Shown piece by piece: positions 47,641 to 58,904 of a stretch of DNA of 64,000 nt. Under the pieces are notes generated by a model. The model worked only from the letters and a program-made list of their open reading frames with translations. It was not told the origin of the DNA and did not search any database. Positions within the stretch are counted from its first letter, which is position 1. Each line of letters opens with the position of its first letter. This DNA is from Hemerocallis citrina (lineage: Eukaryota; Streptophyta; Magnoliopsida; Asparagales; Asphodelaceae): contig CM030366.1 in assembly GCA_017893485.1 (NCBI GenBank), positions 198,987,835 through 199,051,834 on the forward strand, read 5' to 3'. Position numbers and translations under genes: made by a program.

Positions 47641-48071
47641 AGGGAACGGATCTTTTGGACAGGCCTTATTGAGGTCCGTGAAGTCTATGCAGATCCTCCA
47701 TTTCCCGCTCGTTTTTTTGACCATCACCACATTGGTCAGCCACTCCGGGTAGCTGACTTCCTGGATAAACCATGCCGAGAGGAGTTTGCCTAATTCTTCC
47801 CTCACCGCCTGCTGCCTGTCGGGAGCGAACTTGCATCGCTTCTGTTGGACCAGCTTCGAGTCTGAACGGACGCTTAGTCAGTGCATTATAACGTCTTCAA
47901 AAATCTCCGACATGTCGGACGACGTCCAGGTGAAGAGGTCAAAATTTTGGCTGATGCATTCGATGATTTCCAGCTTGCGGTCCGAGGCCAGAGATTGGCT
48001 TACCCGGAACCACTTGGACATGTCTCCCTCGGAGAAAGGGACATCCTCCAGCATGTCTACGGGCTCCGAAC
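47641..48071 (-). pseudogene. Tat reverse transcriptase, N-terminal part only
   Basis: On the minus strand, NFDLFTWTSSDMSEI leads to VIMH and a TGA, then VQQKRCKFAPDRQQAVREE, SYPEWLTNVVMVKK, and SGKWRICIDFTDLNKACPKD before PFPL at the break (47641). These are the first RT blocks, including the Asp of the first catalytic block's neighbourhood. The YxDD block, the rest of RT and RNase H are missing. This wording is typical of Tat-lineage Ty3/gypsy elements. Confidence 0.88.
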
Positions 48072-48542
48072 CTAGCTCGGAAATGGAGTTCTACCGCATC
48101 GAGGGGAAAGACTCTGCCCCCCCCCCCCCACTGCGGTCATGTAACACGAACGTGCTGATTCCTGATTGCCTCGAACTACACCGACCCCATGATCGGTGGG
48201 AAACTTTAGCTTCAAGTGGTAGGTAAAGGGAACCACCTGGAGCGTGCAAAGGCCAGGTCTACCGAGAATAGCATCGTAGACTGCCTTGATGTTGACCACC
48301 ATGAAATCCATTGCTTCGGTCCGAATGGTTGGGTCCGTGCTGGCCGTCACGTCAAGTGTGACAATTCCCTCAATTTGGATGGGGAAGCCAGAGAACCCAT
48401 GAACCGTGTACCCTGTCGGCTTCAACCTTTCATGGGAGAGCTTAAGTCTTTTGAACGTGGTTAGAAATAGAATATTGATCGAACTCTTGTTGTTTACAGG
48501 GATACGTCGGACCTCATGGTTCGCCATACCGAGGTTGATCAC
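48072..48542 (-). pseudogene. Tat aspartic protease region, catalytic Asp lost
   Basis: The frame of 156 residues contains VRRIPVNNKSSINILFL. Relatives have D-N-G-S-S-like residues there, so the catalytic Asp is replaced by Asn and the Gly by Lys. It continues with LKPTGYTVHGFSGF and AVYDAILGRPGLCTLQVVP, the conserved linker between protease and RT. It sits between gag and RT in the expected order. Confidence 0.83.
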
Positions 48543-48963
48543 TAGAGCATCACAATGGGAAAGTCGGACGCCTTCAAGATCCTCGTTGGAGAAGGTGACT
48601 TCTAACCTCTAGTCCACAGGGGGAGGATAGTTCTGGACCGAGTTCACTTCTCGAACGAAATCTTTGTGGGATTTGTTCAATTCTCCCCCATAGGCCCTCC
48701 ATGGATGGTGTGAAGGATGGCTGATGCACCGGTATCCTCGAGCTCAGGCTCGGTCTCGGGCCGCCTGCTAATCGTCTGAGGAGGAGGTGACGGCCGTGGA
48801 TCCCTCTGGTCCCTGGTGGTGGTTCGAGTGAACTCCCTCAAGTACCCCTCTGGATGAGGGCTTCAATTTCATCTTTGAGGGCGTGATAATTATCGGTCTC
48901 ATGCCCATTGTCTCGATGGAAGTGACAGTAGAATCTCCGGCCCCTCTTCTTGCTGCAGTTAGG
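48543..48963 (-). other. gag-protease linker of the Tat element, no open frame kept
   Basis: The sequence continues the Tat element (for example minus-strand GAPPSSDD-like and Pro-rich words), but all frames are broken. No domain can be assigned. Confidence 0.5.
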
Positions 48964-50112
48964 TCAGGGAGGAAGGCGGACGATGCCCTTGTCCTCGATT
49001 TCCAAGAGGATGGCCAACACGTTTTGTGTCAGCGGAGTGTACCTCTCAAAATGGGGGACCGACAGGGAGCGCTTCTGGGCGGATAGATCCTTGTGGGCCT
49101 TCTTCAGACGTTCTGGTTCTTCGGCCTTCTTCTTCCCCTTTCCTAGGGTTTCTTTCAGGCCTTTGGGATGCAGGGCCTCCTCGGTCCGGATGTACTTCTC
49201 GACCCTGTTGAGGAGGTCGGGAAAGTCTAGGGGCGGTTTCTTAGCCATGGAGGCCTTCAGCTGGCCGTGGTGAACATTATACCGATAGGACGCCGAGGCG
49301 ACGCTGGCATCGAAGAACGCGACCGCCCTTGCTTCCGTTTTGAATCTCCTCACAAATTTGCGGAGGGTCTCTCCTTCCTTCTGTTTGAGGTCCAAGAGGG
49401 ATGCGCTCGTCTTCTCTACCTTCCGACTGGTGACGAAGTGGGCGAGAATGTTTGCTTCGAATTGGTCGACCGAGAAAACCGACCCAGGGAGGAGCTTCGA
49501 GAACCATTCTCGAGCCGGCCCGCGCAGGGTGGCAGGAAAGGCGCGTCATAGGAGAGGATCTGATGCGTTGAGCATCCTTATGAGGGTTTTGAATCCTTCC
49601 ATGTGATCAGCTGGATCACTCTCGCCATTGTAGGTCTCGAACTGAGGCGGCCTGAAATTCCTGGGAATCTCGGCATCAAGAATTTGGGGGGAGAACGGAG
49701 GTCGGCTCAGCTGATGAGCCTGGCCTGTTTGTGGCCCTCCTTTATTGATGCAGGCGAGGCGATTCTCCATCTCCTGGAGGTGGTGGAGGACGGCTTCGTT
49801 TGGCTGGGACGACCCGTGAGACACGGGACCCTGGCTCTCTTTGCGCCTTGGGTCGGCGATTTGTTATTCGAACTCGGGACCGCCCCCAAGGCCCCGGAGG
49901 ATCTCGTTCCCGAACTCTCGGAACTCGGCTCTCGTGACTGGAGCTTGTTCGTCCGGACGGGGCAGAGGTGAACCTCCCCTGGGGGAGCGGCTACGGTTGT
50001 TTCGGGATGGAGGGGTCGGAGCTGGGTCAGAAGGGACTGCCTTCCTCCGTGAGCGGCTGAGCTGGAGCAAAAGATCAATTAGGGGCTGCCGATTGCTGAT
50101 GACATGTCGTAA
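48964..50112 (-). pseudogene. Tat gag, broken
   Basis: Gag forms the particle that carries element RNA. The minus-strand frames from about 50112 contain VISNRQPLIDLLLQLSRSRR and an Arg/Pro-rich head. 49824-49546 reads IPRNFRPPQFETYNGESDP, the start of the retrotransposon gag domain. 49395-48964 reads DLKQKEGETLRKFVRRFKTE and DFPDLLNRVEKYI, its end. At least three frame changes are needed to connect them. A C-terminal zinc knuckle was not found. Similarity to the family stops near 50112, where AT-rich unrelated DNA starts. Confidence 0.85.
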
Positions 50113-50836
50113 GTCATAAAAATGTACAAACATGAATACCATGAGTACAAGAATAATACGATTTTAAGTCCTATATTTCATTTCCTCAAGGAAAAATATA
50201 AGACAAAATGTTAATTACTATCTTATTTTTGTATCGACCAAAACAATTTAAGGGCTAATTTTAATTCCGACTTTTTTCATGAATAAATTTTCTAGATCAT
50301 AAATTTTAAGATTTTTATTGATAATCATAAAATTTAAAATTTGGCATAAGATGAAGTTGACATTTCTAATCAAATTCTTTAACAATTTCCCTGAAACACT
50401 TTGTTAATTTCCAACTTTAAAACAAATTTTTTTTAATGAATATTGGGTTTTTCCTTATCAAATGGTTTAAAAATCATTATTAAAAAAATAATGAAAGAAA
50501 TGCTTAGTCAAGATGCAGCTCTAATCAAGTCAGCTAAGGTAGATATATAAAATATATAATTAAAACAAATAATTCGAGCCTGATTTATAAAACGATTCAT
50601 ATGTAAATTTTATTCTTGTTTAGAATTGAGGATTATGTAACCAAATTAATTAAGTCCACTGAAAAAATTTTGGTAAGATTTGGTTAGATTTGGACTCAAT
50701 TAAATAAGACTCTAACTTAGGAAATCATAGTAATTGATTTTGTTTACCAGATTTGGCTGGATGTGCGCCAGCTGGATTTGAAGGGGATTTAATTTGTAAT
50801 TGGTAATTAGTAAATCCGACTTCTAATTAGTAATGA
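50113..50836. other. AT-rich spacer between the Tat remnant and the Helitron district
   Basis: No gene, LTR or primer-binding site is seen where the Tat 5' LTR should be. A truncation or further insertion removed it. Confidence 0.5.
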
Positions 50837-50867
50837 CTAGTAATATGCACGTGCGATGCACGTTTTT

Positions 50868-51030
50868 TTAAATATGTAGGAACAGAGCAAGTTCCACTGG
50901 CAACCTCTTTTTTGAACAACTCCAAAGCAGTGATGGGTGATTCTAAAGTAACAAAGCTCTCCAATTCTCTACTCCAGTTCATTAGCAGGTCAGTCATATT
51001 TTGAATAAATGCAAGGCACTTCTCCGGTCT
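50868..51030 (-). pseudogene. possible third captured exon, family not recognised
   Basis: A minus-strand stretch of about 50 codons without stops reads KCLAFIQNMTDLLMNWSREL, then LESPITALELFKKEVASG. Composition is protein-like and it lies in the same orientation as the other captured exons, close to the Helitron 3' end. I do not recognise it. It could be a chance frame. Confidence 0.35.
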
Positions 51031-51634
51031 TTACCTCGCCCTTGTGTTATATATTGAACCCATTCACCCGATACCATTGTGCATGATCTGCCATCTAGTG
51101 CTGCTTCATTTTATAAGTTTCTTGGTGTTTGCAACTTATATCAAATTCCTAGTTGTTAATTCAACTGTATATTCTGTTCGGATATTAATGCAATTGACAC
51201 ATATGACCCTAACATAGTAACATTACATAACTATAAACGTTCGTGATGCATACGTCGATATAACTAAAAACATAAAAAAATATTGTAGCAATATTCATGC
51301 ATTCAATCTAAGTAATTGTTATATAAACTTGTCACATAAACTTAAATAAGATTACAAAATTCATTTAAAAACCCCATAAATTCATTGCTAAAGAAGAGTC
51401 AGAAAGATACCTGAAGTACCATCGAAAAGAAGAGTCGTGAAGTACCATTGAATTCACGACAAATACCCATCAAGTTCCTTCACCTACTAAAGAACACGAC
51501 AAATACCCATCTCTATTCTTATGTACAAATGCTACCATTCTCATCGAATAAATTGAAATTTAAAGAAGAAAAAAAAGAAGAAAAAACCTACGTTTAAATT
51601 CTAGAAATTAATAGTAATTTGGTGAAGTCCAGAC

Positions 51635-51705
51635 CTGTTAATCCTGGAAGGAACATTCTTAGATGACATGATGACAACAGGTAAATCTTTGAAGGACTGT
51701 GACTC
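51635..51705 (-). pseudogene. captured type-A response regulator exon 2
   Basis: Between a gaatcag acceptor and AG|GTCTGG donor the minus strand reads SFKDLPVVIMSSKNVPSRIN. PVVIMSSEN(V)xxRI is the conserved beta4/alpha4 region of the receiver domain. It is 71 nt, phase-compatible with the preceding exon across a 131-bp intron. The beta5 Lys region is not seen further on. Confidence 0.85.
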
Positions 51706-51836
51706 CTGATTCAATTATCAAACCATCCCCATAAATCTCTTGAAAAAATAATTACCACACAAAATACAACCCAATAAGATTATGTTTCCTCACTTGAAAT
51801 TATATAATATAATTTTTTCAAAAAAATTAAATGTAC

Positions 51837-51914
51837 CTTAATCTTCTTTAGCAGATCATACTCAGTCATTCCAGGCATGCAGTAGTCTGTGATGACAAAA
51901 TACACCACAATTTC
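51837..51914 (-). pseudogene. captured type-A response regulator exon 1 (receiver domain core)
   Basis: An exon of exactly 26 codons between tttttcag and AAG|GTACAT reads [20 protein letters not shown], then KKIK. This is the phospho-acceptor block of plant cytokinin response regulators: the Asp of [10 protein letters not shown] is the phosphorylation site (here the Gly after MT is Glu). Exon borders match those I know for type-A ARR genes. It is followed by a second captured exon at 51705-51635. Confidence 0.85.
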
Positions 51915-52618
51915 CTGAAAAATGAATTCCACAACTAAACAATCCAAAAACTGGAAGTTTAAAAAAAAAACATTGGAAACAGAGGAGCTAGCAAGAGTAT
52001 GTCGTTCCAAGGTCGATTTCGATCGCTTGGCCCTCGTTGCCATTTCCTGCCACCTCCTTTGCTTTCTCTTCTATTTCTATCCAACTATTGGATGTGCAAA
52101 CTGAAATGTGGTTCCATGGTTCTACTTATACTTTTAAAGTGACTTATCCTCTTCCAGAGATCCCAACCACATTCTCCATGGAGACCTCTCATCTCTTCCT
52201 TCTCCAAGCTCTTGATGTAGAAATTGACATAATATTGCTATAAACATAAATCCAAACAACACTCACTACAACATCAGAGATCTAGTCACTCACTACAACA
52301 TCAGAGATCTAGTCTATTCGCCGGAAGGTATTTTTTTCACATTGTATCAGAGTTTCATGGGTTCACTTCCCATGAGGCACTGACCATGTCATCTCTCAAC
52401 CTCGAGTTCTTCGTCTTTACATTTATTTTCGTCAACCTTTTAACACTAAATTCTAAACCATCAACCTATACTTCGCGATCAAACTCTCTCCACGCATAAC
52501 TTCACAATCGTTGCATCCAAGCCAATCCAGCCACAGCCTTATATAACTTATGTATACCGAATTGATTCAATACCAAATCAATTATTCCAATTCAAGAAAC
52601 TTTGAGATTTTGACTTAC

Positions 52619-52747
52619 ATTTAGCGATTTTGGCAAGTTTTTGAGATGTCTGATGGATGCCAAGCCCAATCTTGGAAGCCCTCTTGTTGAATTCTGACTG
52701 AATCTTGACGCCAGCGCCACCGAATCTCGCTTCTTCTCCGCATTCGC
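52619..52747 (-). pseudogene. captured syntaxin fragment (SYP3 / Sed5-type Qa-SNARE)
   Basis: After a ttttcag acceptor (to 52748), the minus strand reads IQSEFNKRASKIGLGIHQTS and QKLAKIAK before an AT|GTAAGT donor at 52618. The N-terminal part of Golgi syntaxins SYP31/SYP32 has EFNK(K/R)AS(K/R)IG...TSQK in this place. Only this exon is present, without the SNARE helix or membrane anchor, so it is a captured fragment rather than a working syntaxin. Upstream, a longer frame (to 52940) may be chance. Confidence 0.7.
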
Positions 52748-55224
52748 CTGAAAAGAAAACGATCAAGAAGCCTCTCCTCATCCTCCTCTCTCCCTCCACT
52801 CTCCTCCTTCGACCCAGAAGCCAAGCCCTCGGCCTCGTCGCCGCCTCCCAGGCCAACTTCATGCGCGTCATCGTCCACTCCTCAAGAAGATCAAGTGGCG
52901 GGTTCGTGGGGTCCGTGGACTGGGTGGAGAGGAGCGGCACAATCGAGGACGTGTTTGAGAGGGATTCCGAGGTAAGCGATGAGGAGAGAGAGAGAGGTGT
53001 TGGGGATTTTGAGAGAGACGGAGAGGAATGGACGGGGTGGGGGATTTTTTTTTTTTAGAGAGAGAAAGAGAGTTTGATTTGGGTGAAAATTACGGTTGTG
53101 ACCTTCTTTTGTGTATTGTTCAGGGGTAAAATTTGACAAATTTAACCCTACATTATTTTATTGGTGTGTTATGTATATGAGGGCATGATAGTAAAAAGCC
53201 GCTAAAATAGACTTTTGCTTAATAATAGTATAGATAATGATTTATCAGATACCAGCTCTTTCTTTATCTGGATATACTAGTAATTTGCACGTCTTATGTA
53301 CAAGTCTTAATAGATATATCTCTAATATTATAATCTCTAATATATATATACTTGTAATTTGCACGTGCAATGCATTCCGTAATATATTATTTTTATAAAG
53401 TAAATATTAAGACTTAATCTTGCCTCGAATTTAAGACATCTTTTTACTTATCAAATACTATTTACAAATTACTCCTAGCAGCAACTTTTATTTTATATGA
53501 GTGATATTTTTGTAAATAATTATGTTGTAAATAAATTTAAACTTTGAGGGTATTATGGTGACTAACAACAGTTGAGTAAATAAATGGTTAATATAACTCC
53601 ACTTAAAATTGAATGGTTGAGATTAGATGGTTGAATACCTACAAATTACAGGTTGTCTACAAATGGAAACCCCAACTCTCCCATTATAATAGTATAGTAT
53701 AATGTACGTGCGATGCACGCCTACAAAAAAATTTGATAGATAGGAGGCGCGATCGATCTGAATTTTTTTTGGGGAGAGAGAGGGAGTTTCAGGAGAGATT
53801 GAGAGGAGGGTGGGTTTGTTTATTTATTTAAATAATTAATTGGAGTTTAATTAGGTTGGGGTGAGATTAGGATGTGTGATTTAGAATTAGTTAGTTTAGG
53901 GTTAGATCTAATTGTGTGGTGTAGATTTAATTGAGAGATTTAGTTAGATTAGGGTTATATCTAATCTAATTGTGTGTTGTAGATTTAATTGAGGTTGAAT
54001 GCATACAAATCACAGGTTTTTAATTGTGTGGTGTAGATTTAATTGAGGTTGAATGCATACAAATCACAGGTTGTCTACAAATGACAACTCTCCCATTATA
54101 ATATTAGAGATCAGAGATAATGTACGTGCGATGCACGTCTAAAAAAAGTAAAATAATCAAATTAAATGAATATCTATTGAATAAAAAAAAATAGTTTATA
54201 TTTGAATGTTTTGATTTGGGCTACACGTGTGGTGCACATTTATATTTGTTAGATATAGTTTGGACATGTATTATACGTGTTTATATAGTTACAAAATTAA
54301 GATTTGTTTGTCACAAACCCCAACTCTCCCATTAAAATAGTAAGTAGAGATTACTCAATTGTAAATAATATGTTCTTCCAATTACTTATACCTAAAATTT
54401 ACCAAAGTTGCCACAATATTAATCTTTTTTGTACCAAAGTTACCAAAATGTGTGGTTTAGATTTAGTTAGGTTAGGGTTAGATCTAATTGTGTGGTGTAG
54501 ACTTAATTGAAAGATTTAGTTAGATTAAGGTTAGATCTAATCTAATTGTGTGGTGTAGATTTAATTAAGGTTGAATGCATACAAATCACAGGTTGTCTAC
54601 AAATGACAACTCTCCCATTATAATATTAGAGATTATAAGTAATTTACACGTGCGATGCACGTTCTATTTTATAAAAAAATATATGGTAAATAATATGACT
54701 TAATCTGGCCTCGAAGAGATATCCCGTTACTCATCACATACTTTTTACAAATTACTCCTAGTGGCACAAACTTTTATTTTATATGAATGACACTTTGAGG
54801 GTATTATGTTAACTAACAACAGTTAAGTAAATGAATGGTTAATATAACTCTCACTTAAAATTGAATGGTTTAGATTAGATGGTTGAATGAATGTCTACAA
54901 TACAGATTGTCTACAAATGACAACCCCAACTCTCCCATTATAATATTAAACTAGTAATTTGCACGTGCTATGCACGTCCTAATATATATGTTTTTTAAAA
55001 GCAAAAATTTCGATATTATATGGCATCGAATCTAAGACCTCTTTTATATTAGTTATGCACATGTTTGTTTAGTTACACAACTCCAACTCTCTCATTAAAA
55101 TATTAGATTTTTAGAGATTACAGATTATTACTAGTAATCTGCACGTGCAATGCACGTTCTCTTTTTTATAGTAAATAATAAGACGTAATCTGGCCTCTAA
55201 CCTGAGACCTCCCTTTACTCATCA

Positions 55225-55459
55225 CTAGTATAATGTACGTGCGATGCACGTCTAAAAAAAGTAAAGTCATCAAATTAAATGAATATATATTGAATAAGAA
55301 AAAATAGTTCATATTTGAATGTTTTGATTTGGGCTACACGTGCGGTGCACATTTATATTTGTTAAATATAGTTTAGACGTGTATTATACGTGTTTATATA
55401 GATACAAAGTTAGGGTTGGTTTGTTACAAACCCCAACTCTCCCATTAAAATAGTAGAGA
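55225..55459 (-). mobile_element. 235-bp Helitron nested in another Helitron
   Basis: It has CTAG at 55225-55228 and a TCTCTAC 5' end (minus) at 55459. The outer sequence reads ...tttactcatcA on the left and Tatactctttac on the right. Joining these gives the continuous body seen in sister copies (for example near 56608 and 58670). It shows precise A|T insertion. Confidence 0.8.
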
Positions 55460-56901
55460 TATACTCTTTACAAATTACCCCCTACTGACACAAACTTTTA
55501 TTTTATATGAGTGACACTTTTGTAAATAATTATGTTATAAATAAATTTGAACTTTGAGGGTATTATGGTAACTAACAACAGTTGAATAAATGAATGGTTA
55601 ATATAACTCCCATTTAAAAATTAATGGTTGAGATTATATGGTTGAATGTCTACAAATGACAACCCCAACTCTTCCATTATAATATTAGAGATTAGAGATT
55701 AGATTATTAGATTCGATTAGATTAGATAGTAATCTGCACGCGCGATGCACATTCTAATTATTATTTTTAATATAGTAAGTAATAAGAAGTAATATGGTCT
55801 CAAACCTGAGACATCCCTTTACTCATCACATAATCTTTATCTTCACAAATTACCGACAGTGGCACAAATATTTATTTTATATGAGTAACATTTTTGTAAA
55901 TAATTATGTCGTAAATAAATTTAAACTTTGAGGATATTATGGTAACTAACAACAGTTGAGTAAATGAATGGTTAATATAATTTCCACTTAAAATGAATGG
56001 TTAAGATTAGATGGTTGAATGTTTACAAATTACAGGTTGTTTACAAATGACAACCCCAACTCTCCCATTATATATACTAGTAATATACACGTGTGATGCA
56101 CGTATAAATTTATTTTAAAAATTTAAAATAAGAACTCTGATTTACACGTGCGATGCATACCTTAATAAATAGGATTATATATATTTTTAAAAGTAAATGT
56201 GAAGACTATAATGGGTGAGTTGGAGTTGCACGTGTGTTGCATGTAAGTAGGTAGATTTACAACTACAATTCTTCCATTAATAGTTATTATATATATTATA
56301 TATTATATTATAGATAGATAGATAGATACATAGATAGTAATTTACACGTGTGATGCACATTTAATATATTAAAAATTTTTAAAGTAAAAAATCTAACGTA
56401 GTGAGGACTCGAACCTGAGACCTCATTCACATTAGTTATGCACATGCAATGCACACGTTGGTAGATTTACAAATGACACTAAGGCCTTCTCCCATCATAA
56501 TATTAGAGACTAGTAACCTGCACGTGCGATGCATGTTCTAATCAACTTTTTATTTATTTTATAAAGTAAATAATAAGACATGATATGACCTCGAACCTAA
56601 GACCTCCCTTTACTCATACATACTCTTTACAAATTACCCTTAATGGGACAAACTTTTATTTTATATGTGTAGCAATTTTGTAAATAATTATGTCGTAAAT
56701 AAATTTGAACTTTGAGGGTATTATAGTAATTAACAACAGCTAAGTAAAAGAATGGTTAATATAACTCCCACTTATAAAAATGAATGGTTGAGATTAGATG
56801 GTTGAATGTCTACAAATTACAGATTATCTACAAATGACAAACCCAACTCTCCCATTATATATATATAAATAAAGACATGCACTGCACGTGTAAATTACTT
56901 G

Positions 56902-57226
56902 TCTCTAATAATGGGAGAGTTGGGGTTGTCATTTGTAGACAATCAACCATCTAATCTCAACTATTTATTTTTTAGTGGGAGTTGTATTAACCATTCATTT
57001 ACTCAACTGTTGTTAGTTGCCATAATACCCTTAAAGTTCAAATTTATTTATGACATAATTATTTATAAAAGTTCCGCTCATATAAAATAAAAGATGATGC
57101 TACTAGGGGTAATTTGTAAAGAGTATGTAATGAATAAATGGTGATTCCAGGATTGAGGTCAGATTACGCCATAGTATTTTTTTAAAAAATAAAATTAGAA
57201 AGTGCATCGCACGTGCAGATTACTAG
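56902..57226 (+). mobile_element. 325-bp Helitron in plus orientation
   Basis: It starts TCTCTAATAATGGGAGAGTT and ends AAGTGCATCGCACGTGCAGATTACTAG followed by T, with the same body as its minus-strand neighbours read backwards. The preceding base is G rather than A because it is joined to another Helitron end (acgtgtaaattacttg). Confidence 0.78.

Positions 57227-57230
<4 letters not shown>

Positions 57231-57279
<49 letters not shown>
57231..57279. repeat. (TA)n microsatellite
   Basis: About 24 TA units directly right of the plus-strand Helitron end. Confidence 0.95.
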
Positions 57280-57280
<1 letters not shown>

Positions 57281-57289
57281 CTTCTCCCC

Positions 57290-58640
57290 CATCTTTTCCT
57301 ATTTTTCCATCACATCCAAATCAAAGGGTGCAATATAAAGGTGCAAATCTTGGATTGGGATTAAATACGGCTTATGTGCGCCTGCACGTCCTGCAGACAC
57401 GAATGTCGAACCAACCTGAAGTAACAGCCAAATAAATGCTGCGAACATTTCTCTACTATTGAATAGTCTATCAAAAAGATAATAGCACATTCTGCATTCA
57501 TTGGCATGTTTCCCTCATAAAGCTTTTGTAATGGACAAATCAATGCAAAATTAACGGCAACAAGTTTATTTTGCTTTCATTGATCTGTTTCCCCATGAAG
57601 TTTATAAATTAATGCATCTTCTTCTGGTTCCACACACCCGAAATTATGATGTGAATGTTTCTCTTCCACTAAACAGTCGGTCCATCGAATCAATGCAAAA
57701 AATAGCAGCAAAACGTTTATCTTGCATTCATTGGCATGTTTCCCCCATAAATCTTTTGTAACAGACGAATAAATGCAAAATTAACAGCAAAATGTTTATT
57801 TTGCATTCATTAGCCTATTGCCCCCATGAAGTCTATAAATTGATGCATCTTCTTTTGATTCCACTCACCTGAAAATATCCAACCAGAATTTCTTCGTTGC
57901 ATTCCTTTAGCACCTAGCGAGGAGGCAAATCTATTTTAAGGACATGCATGACACATAAGACTCGGTTTGCTCTTTTCTTTCTGTTTTCTTAATTTCACTA
58001 TAGATTTTCATAATGTTTTCACTGTTATCTTCTTAATTCGTTGAATTTTTGCCTCTACCCCCAAAGTATTTTCTTACAGTTCATCCATGTTGGTACAACC
58101 AAGGAGGGTTAGGGCACGAGTAGGTATAGCCCAGGAGGCCAAGGCACAAGTCGAGGGAACTAAGTCGGACTAAGTTGGGTGATAGTGTAGCTCATAGGGT
58201 TTATGCGCTAAATGGAGACAACTTGATTAATGTTGGTTAGGGCACTGAGGTAATGGCAGTTGTTGAAGCTTGGTGGATTAGTTGACATGCAACCATGGTA
58301 GATTTTGGTAACGTTTGACCCATGCCTCGTGATAGTGTAGCTCATGGGGTTTATGCGCTAAATGGAGACAACTTGATTAATGTTGGTTAGGGCACTGAGG
58401 TAATGGCAGTTGTTGAAGCTTGGTGGATTAGTTGACATGCAACCATGGTAGAGTTTTGTAATGTTCGACCCATGCCTCGTGGTTGTAGAAATTTCCGTTG
58501 AGCTTGTAATAGTGACATGAAAACTGTAGATAATGCTAGCAATAGGTGTTGTGTTCCTCATACGAGACTTGGTGGAGTAGGGAAATGAGCTACTCATCTC
58601 CTCTTTCAAACTTTGCTTCGGATAGGACATTCGTCATAGT
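57290..58640 (+). repeat. segmental duplication, copy 1
   Basis: It aligns with 58905-60600 over most of its length: aaatcaaagggtgcaatataaaggtg, tgctgcgaacatttct, ttggcatgtttccccc, gttggtacaaccaagg and ttagttgacatgc blocks occur in the same order. No conserved coding region is seen. Contains an internal 150-bp tandem duplication at 58179-58485. The gaggattaagg-like G-rich sections resemble transcribed non-coding sequence but I cannot assign them. Confidence 0.8.
58179..58485. repeat. 150-bp tandem duplication
   Basis: The unit starting gtgatagtgtagctcat occurs at 58179 and 58329 with very few differences. It exists only in copy 1 of the segmental duplication, so it arose after the larger duplication. 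Confidence 0.9.
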
Positions 58641-58870
58641 GATACAAACTTTTATTCATACATACTTTTTACTCATACATACTCTTTACAAATTACCCAT
58701 AGTGATACAAACTTTTATTTTATATGAGTGACACTTTTGTAAATAATTATACCGTAAATAAATTTGAACTTTGAGGGTATTATGGTAACTAACAACAGTT
58801 GAGTAAATGAATGGTTAATATAACTCACTTAAAAATAAATGGTTGAGATTAGATGGTTGGTTGTCTATAA
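58640..58870 (-). mobile_element. truncated Helitron of the common body type
   Basis: Contains tactctttacaaattaccc, ttttattttatatgagtgaca and gagggtattatggtaactaa in the same order as the chain at 53277-57226, but lacks the CTAG hairpin end and the TCTCTAAT end. It lies at the junction between the two segmental copies. Confidence 0.7.
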
Positions 58871-58904
58871 ATGCTTTTGAAATTGGTTCATCCAACAACT
58901 GATC

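Larger units (their letters stand above)
17640..50112 (-). mobile_element. Tat-type Ty3/gypsy retrotransposon, heavily interrupted
   Basis: One old element can be followed on the minus strand: gag (about 50112-48964), protease (48542-48072), RT start (47880-47641), integrase zinc domain (45270-44854), integrase core and C-terminus (31496-30920), an extra ORF in antisense (26489-29486) and the 3' LTR (24578-17640). Antisense extra ORFs between pol and the 3' LTR are known from the Tat lineage of plant Ty3/gypsy elements. Insertions at 17796-24329, 31497-44853 and 45271-47640 account for about 22 kb of the span. The 5' LTR is missing: recognisable sequence stops near 50112. Every protein is broken. 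Confidence 0.8.
50837..53234 (-). mobile_element. gene-capturing non-autonomous Helitron (2.4 kb)
   Basis: Helitrons move by rolling-circle replication and insert between A and T without duplicating the target. On the minus strand it begins TCTATACTATTATTAAGC at 53234, preceded by A. It ends in a hairpin (CGTGCATCGCACG), then TGCATATTACTAG at 50837, followed by T. This is the canonical A|TC...CTAG|T arrangement. No Rep/helicase is encoded. It carries exon pieces of at least two plant genes (52619-52747; 51837-51914 with 51635-51705) and perhaps a third (50868-51030), all in the Helitron's sense orientation. Confidence 0.85.
53277..57226 (-). mobile_element. chain of about 15 short non-autonomous Helitrons
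   Basis: On the plus strand, reversed 3' ends of type CTAGTAAT(T)TGCACGTGCGATGCACG recur at about 53277, 53352, 53697, 54117, 54641, 54951, 55131, 55225, 55727, 56077, 56137, 56333 and 56510. Reversed 5' ends of type CTCTCCCATTATAATATTAGAGA recur between them. All but the last (56902-57226) are in minus orientation. Several abut directly (56509/56510), one is nested. Most share a body with ttgagggtattatggtaactaacaacagttgag; those at about 53697-54110 and 54430-54635, and those at 54117-54350 and 55225-55459, form two other body types. No coding capacity. Confidence 0.75.

Noticed and set aside
51837..51914. Bacterial-type response regulator as contamination
   Set aside because: Plant splice sites, plant type-A wording (TDYCMPGMT) and Helitron borders show a plant origin.
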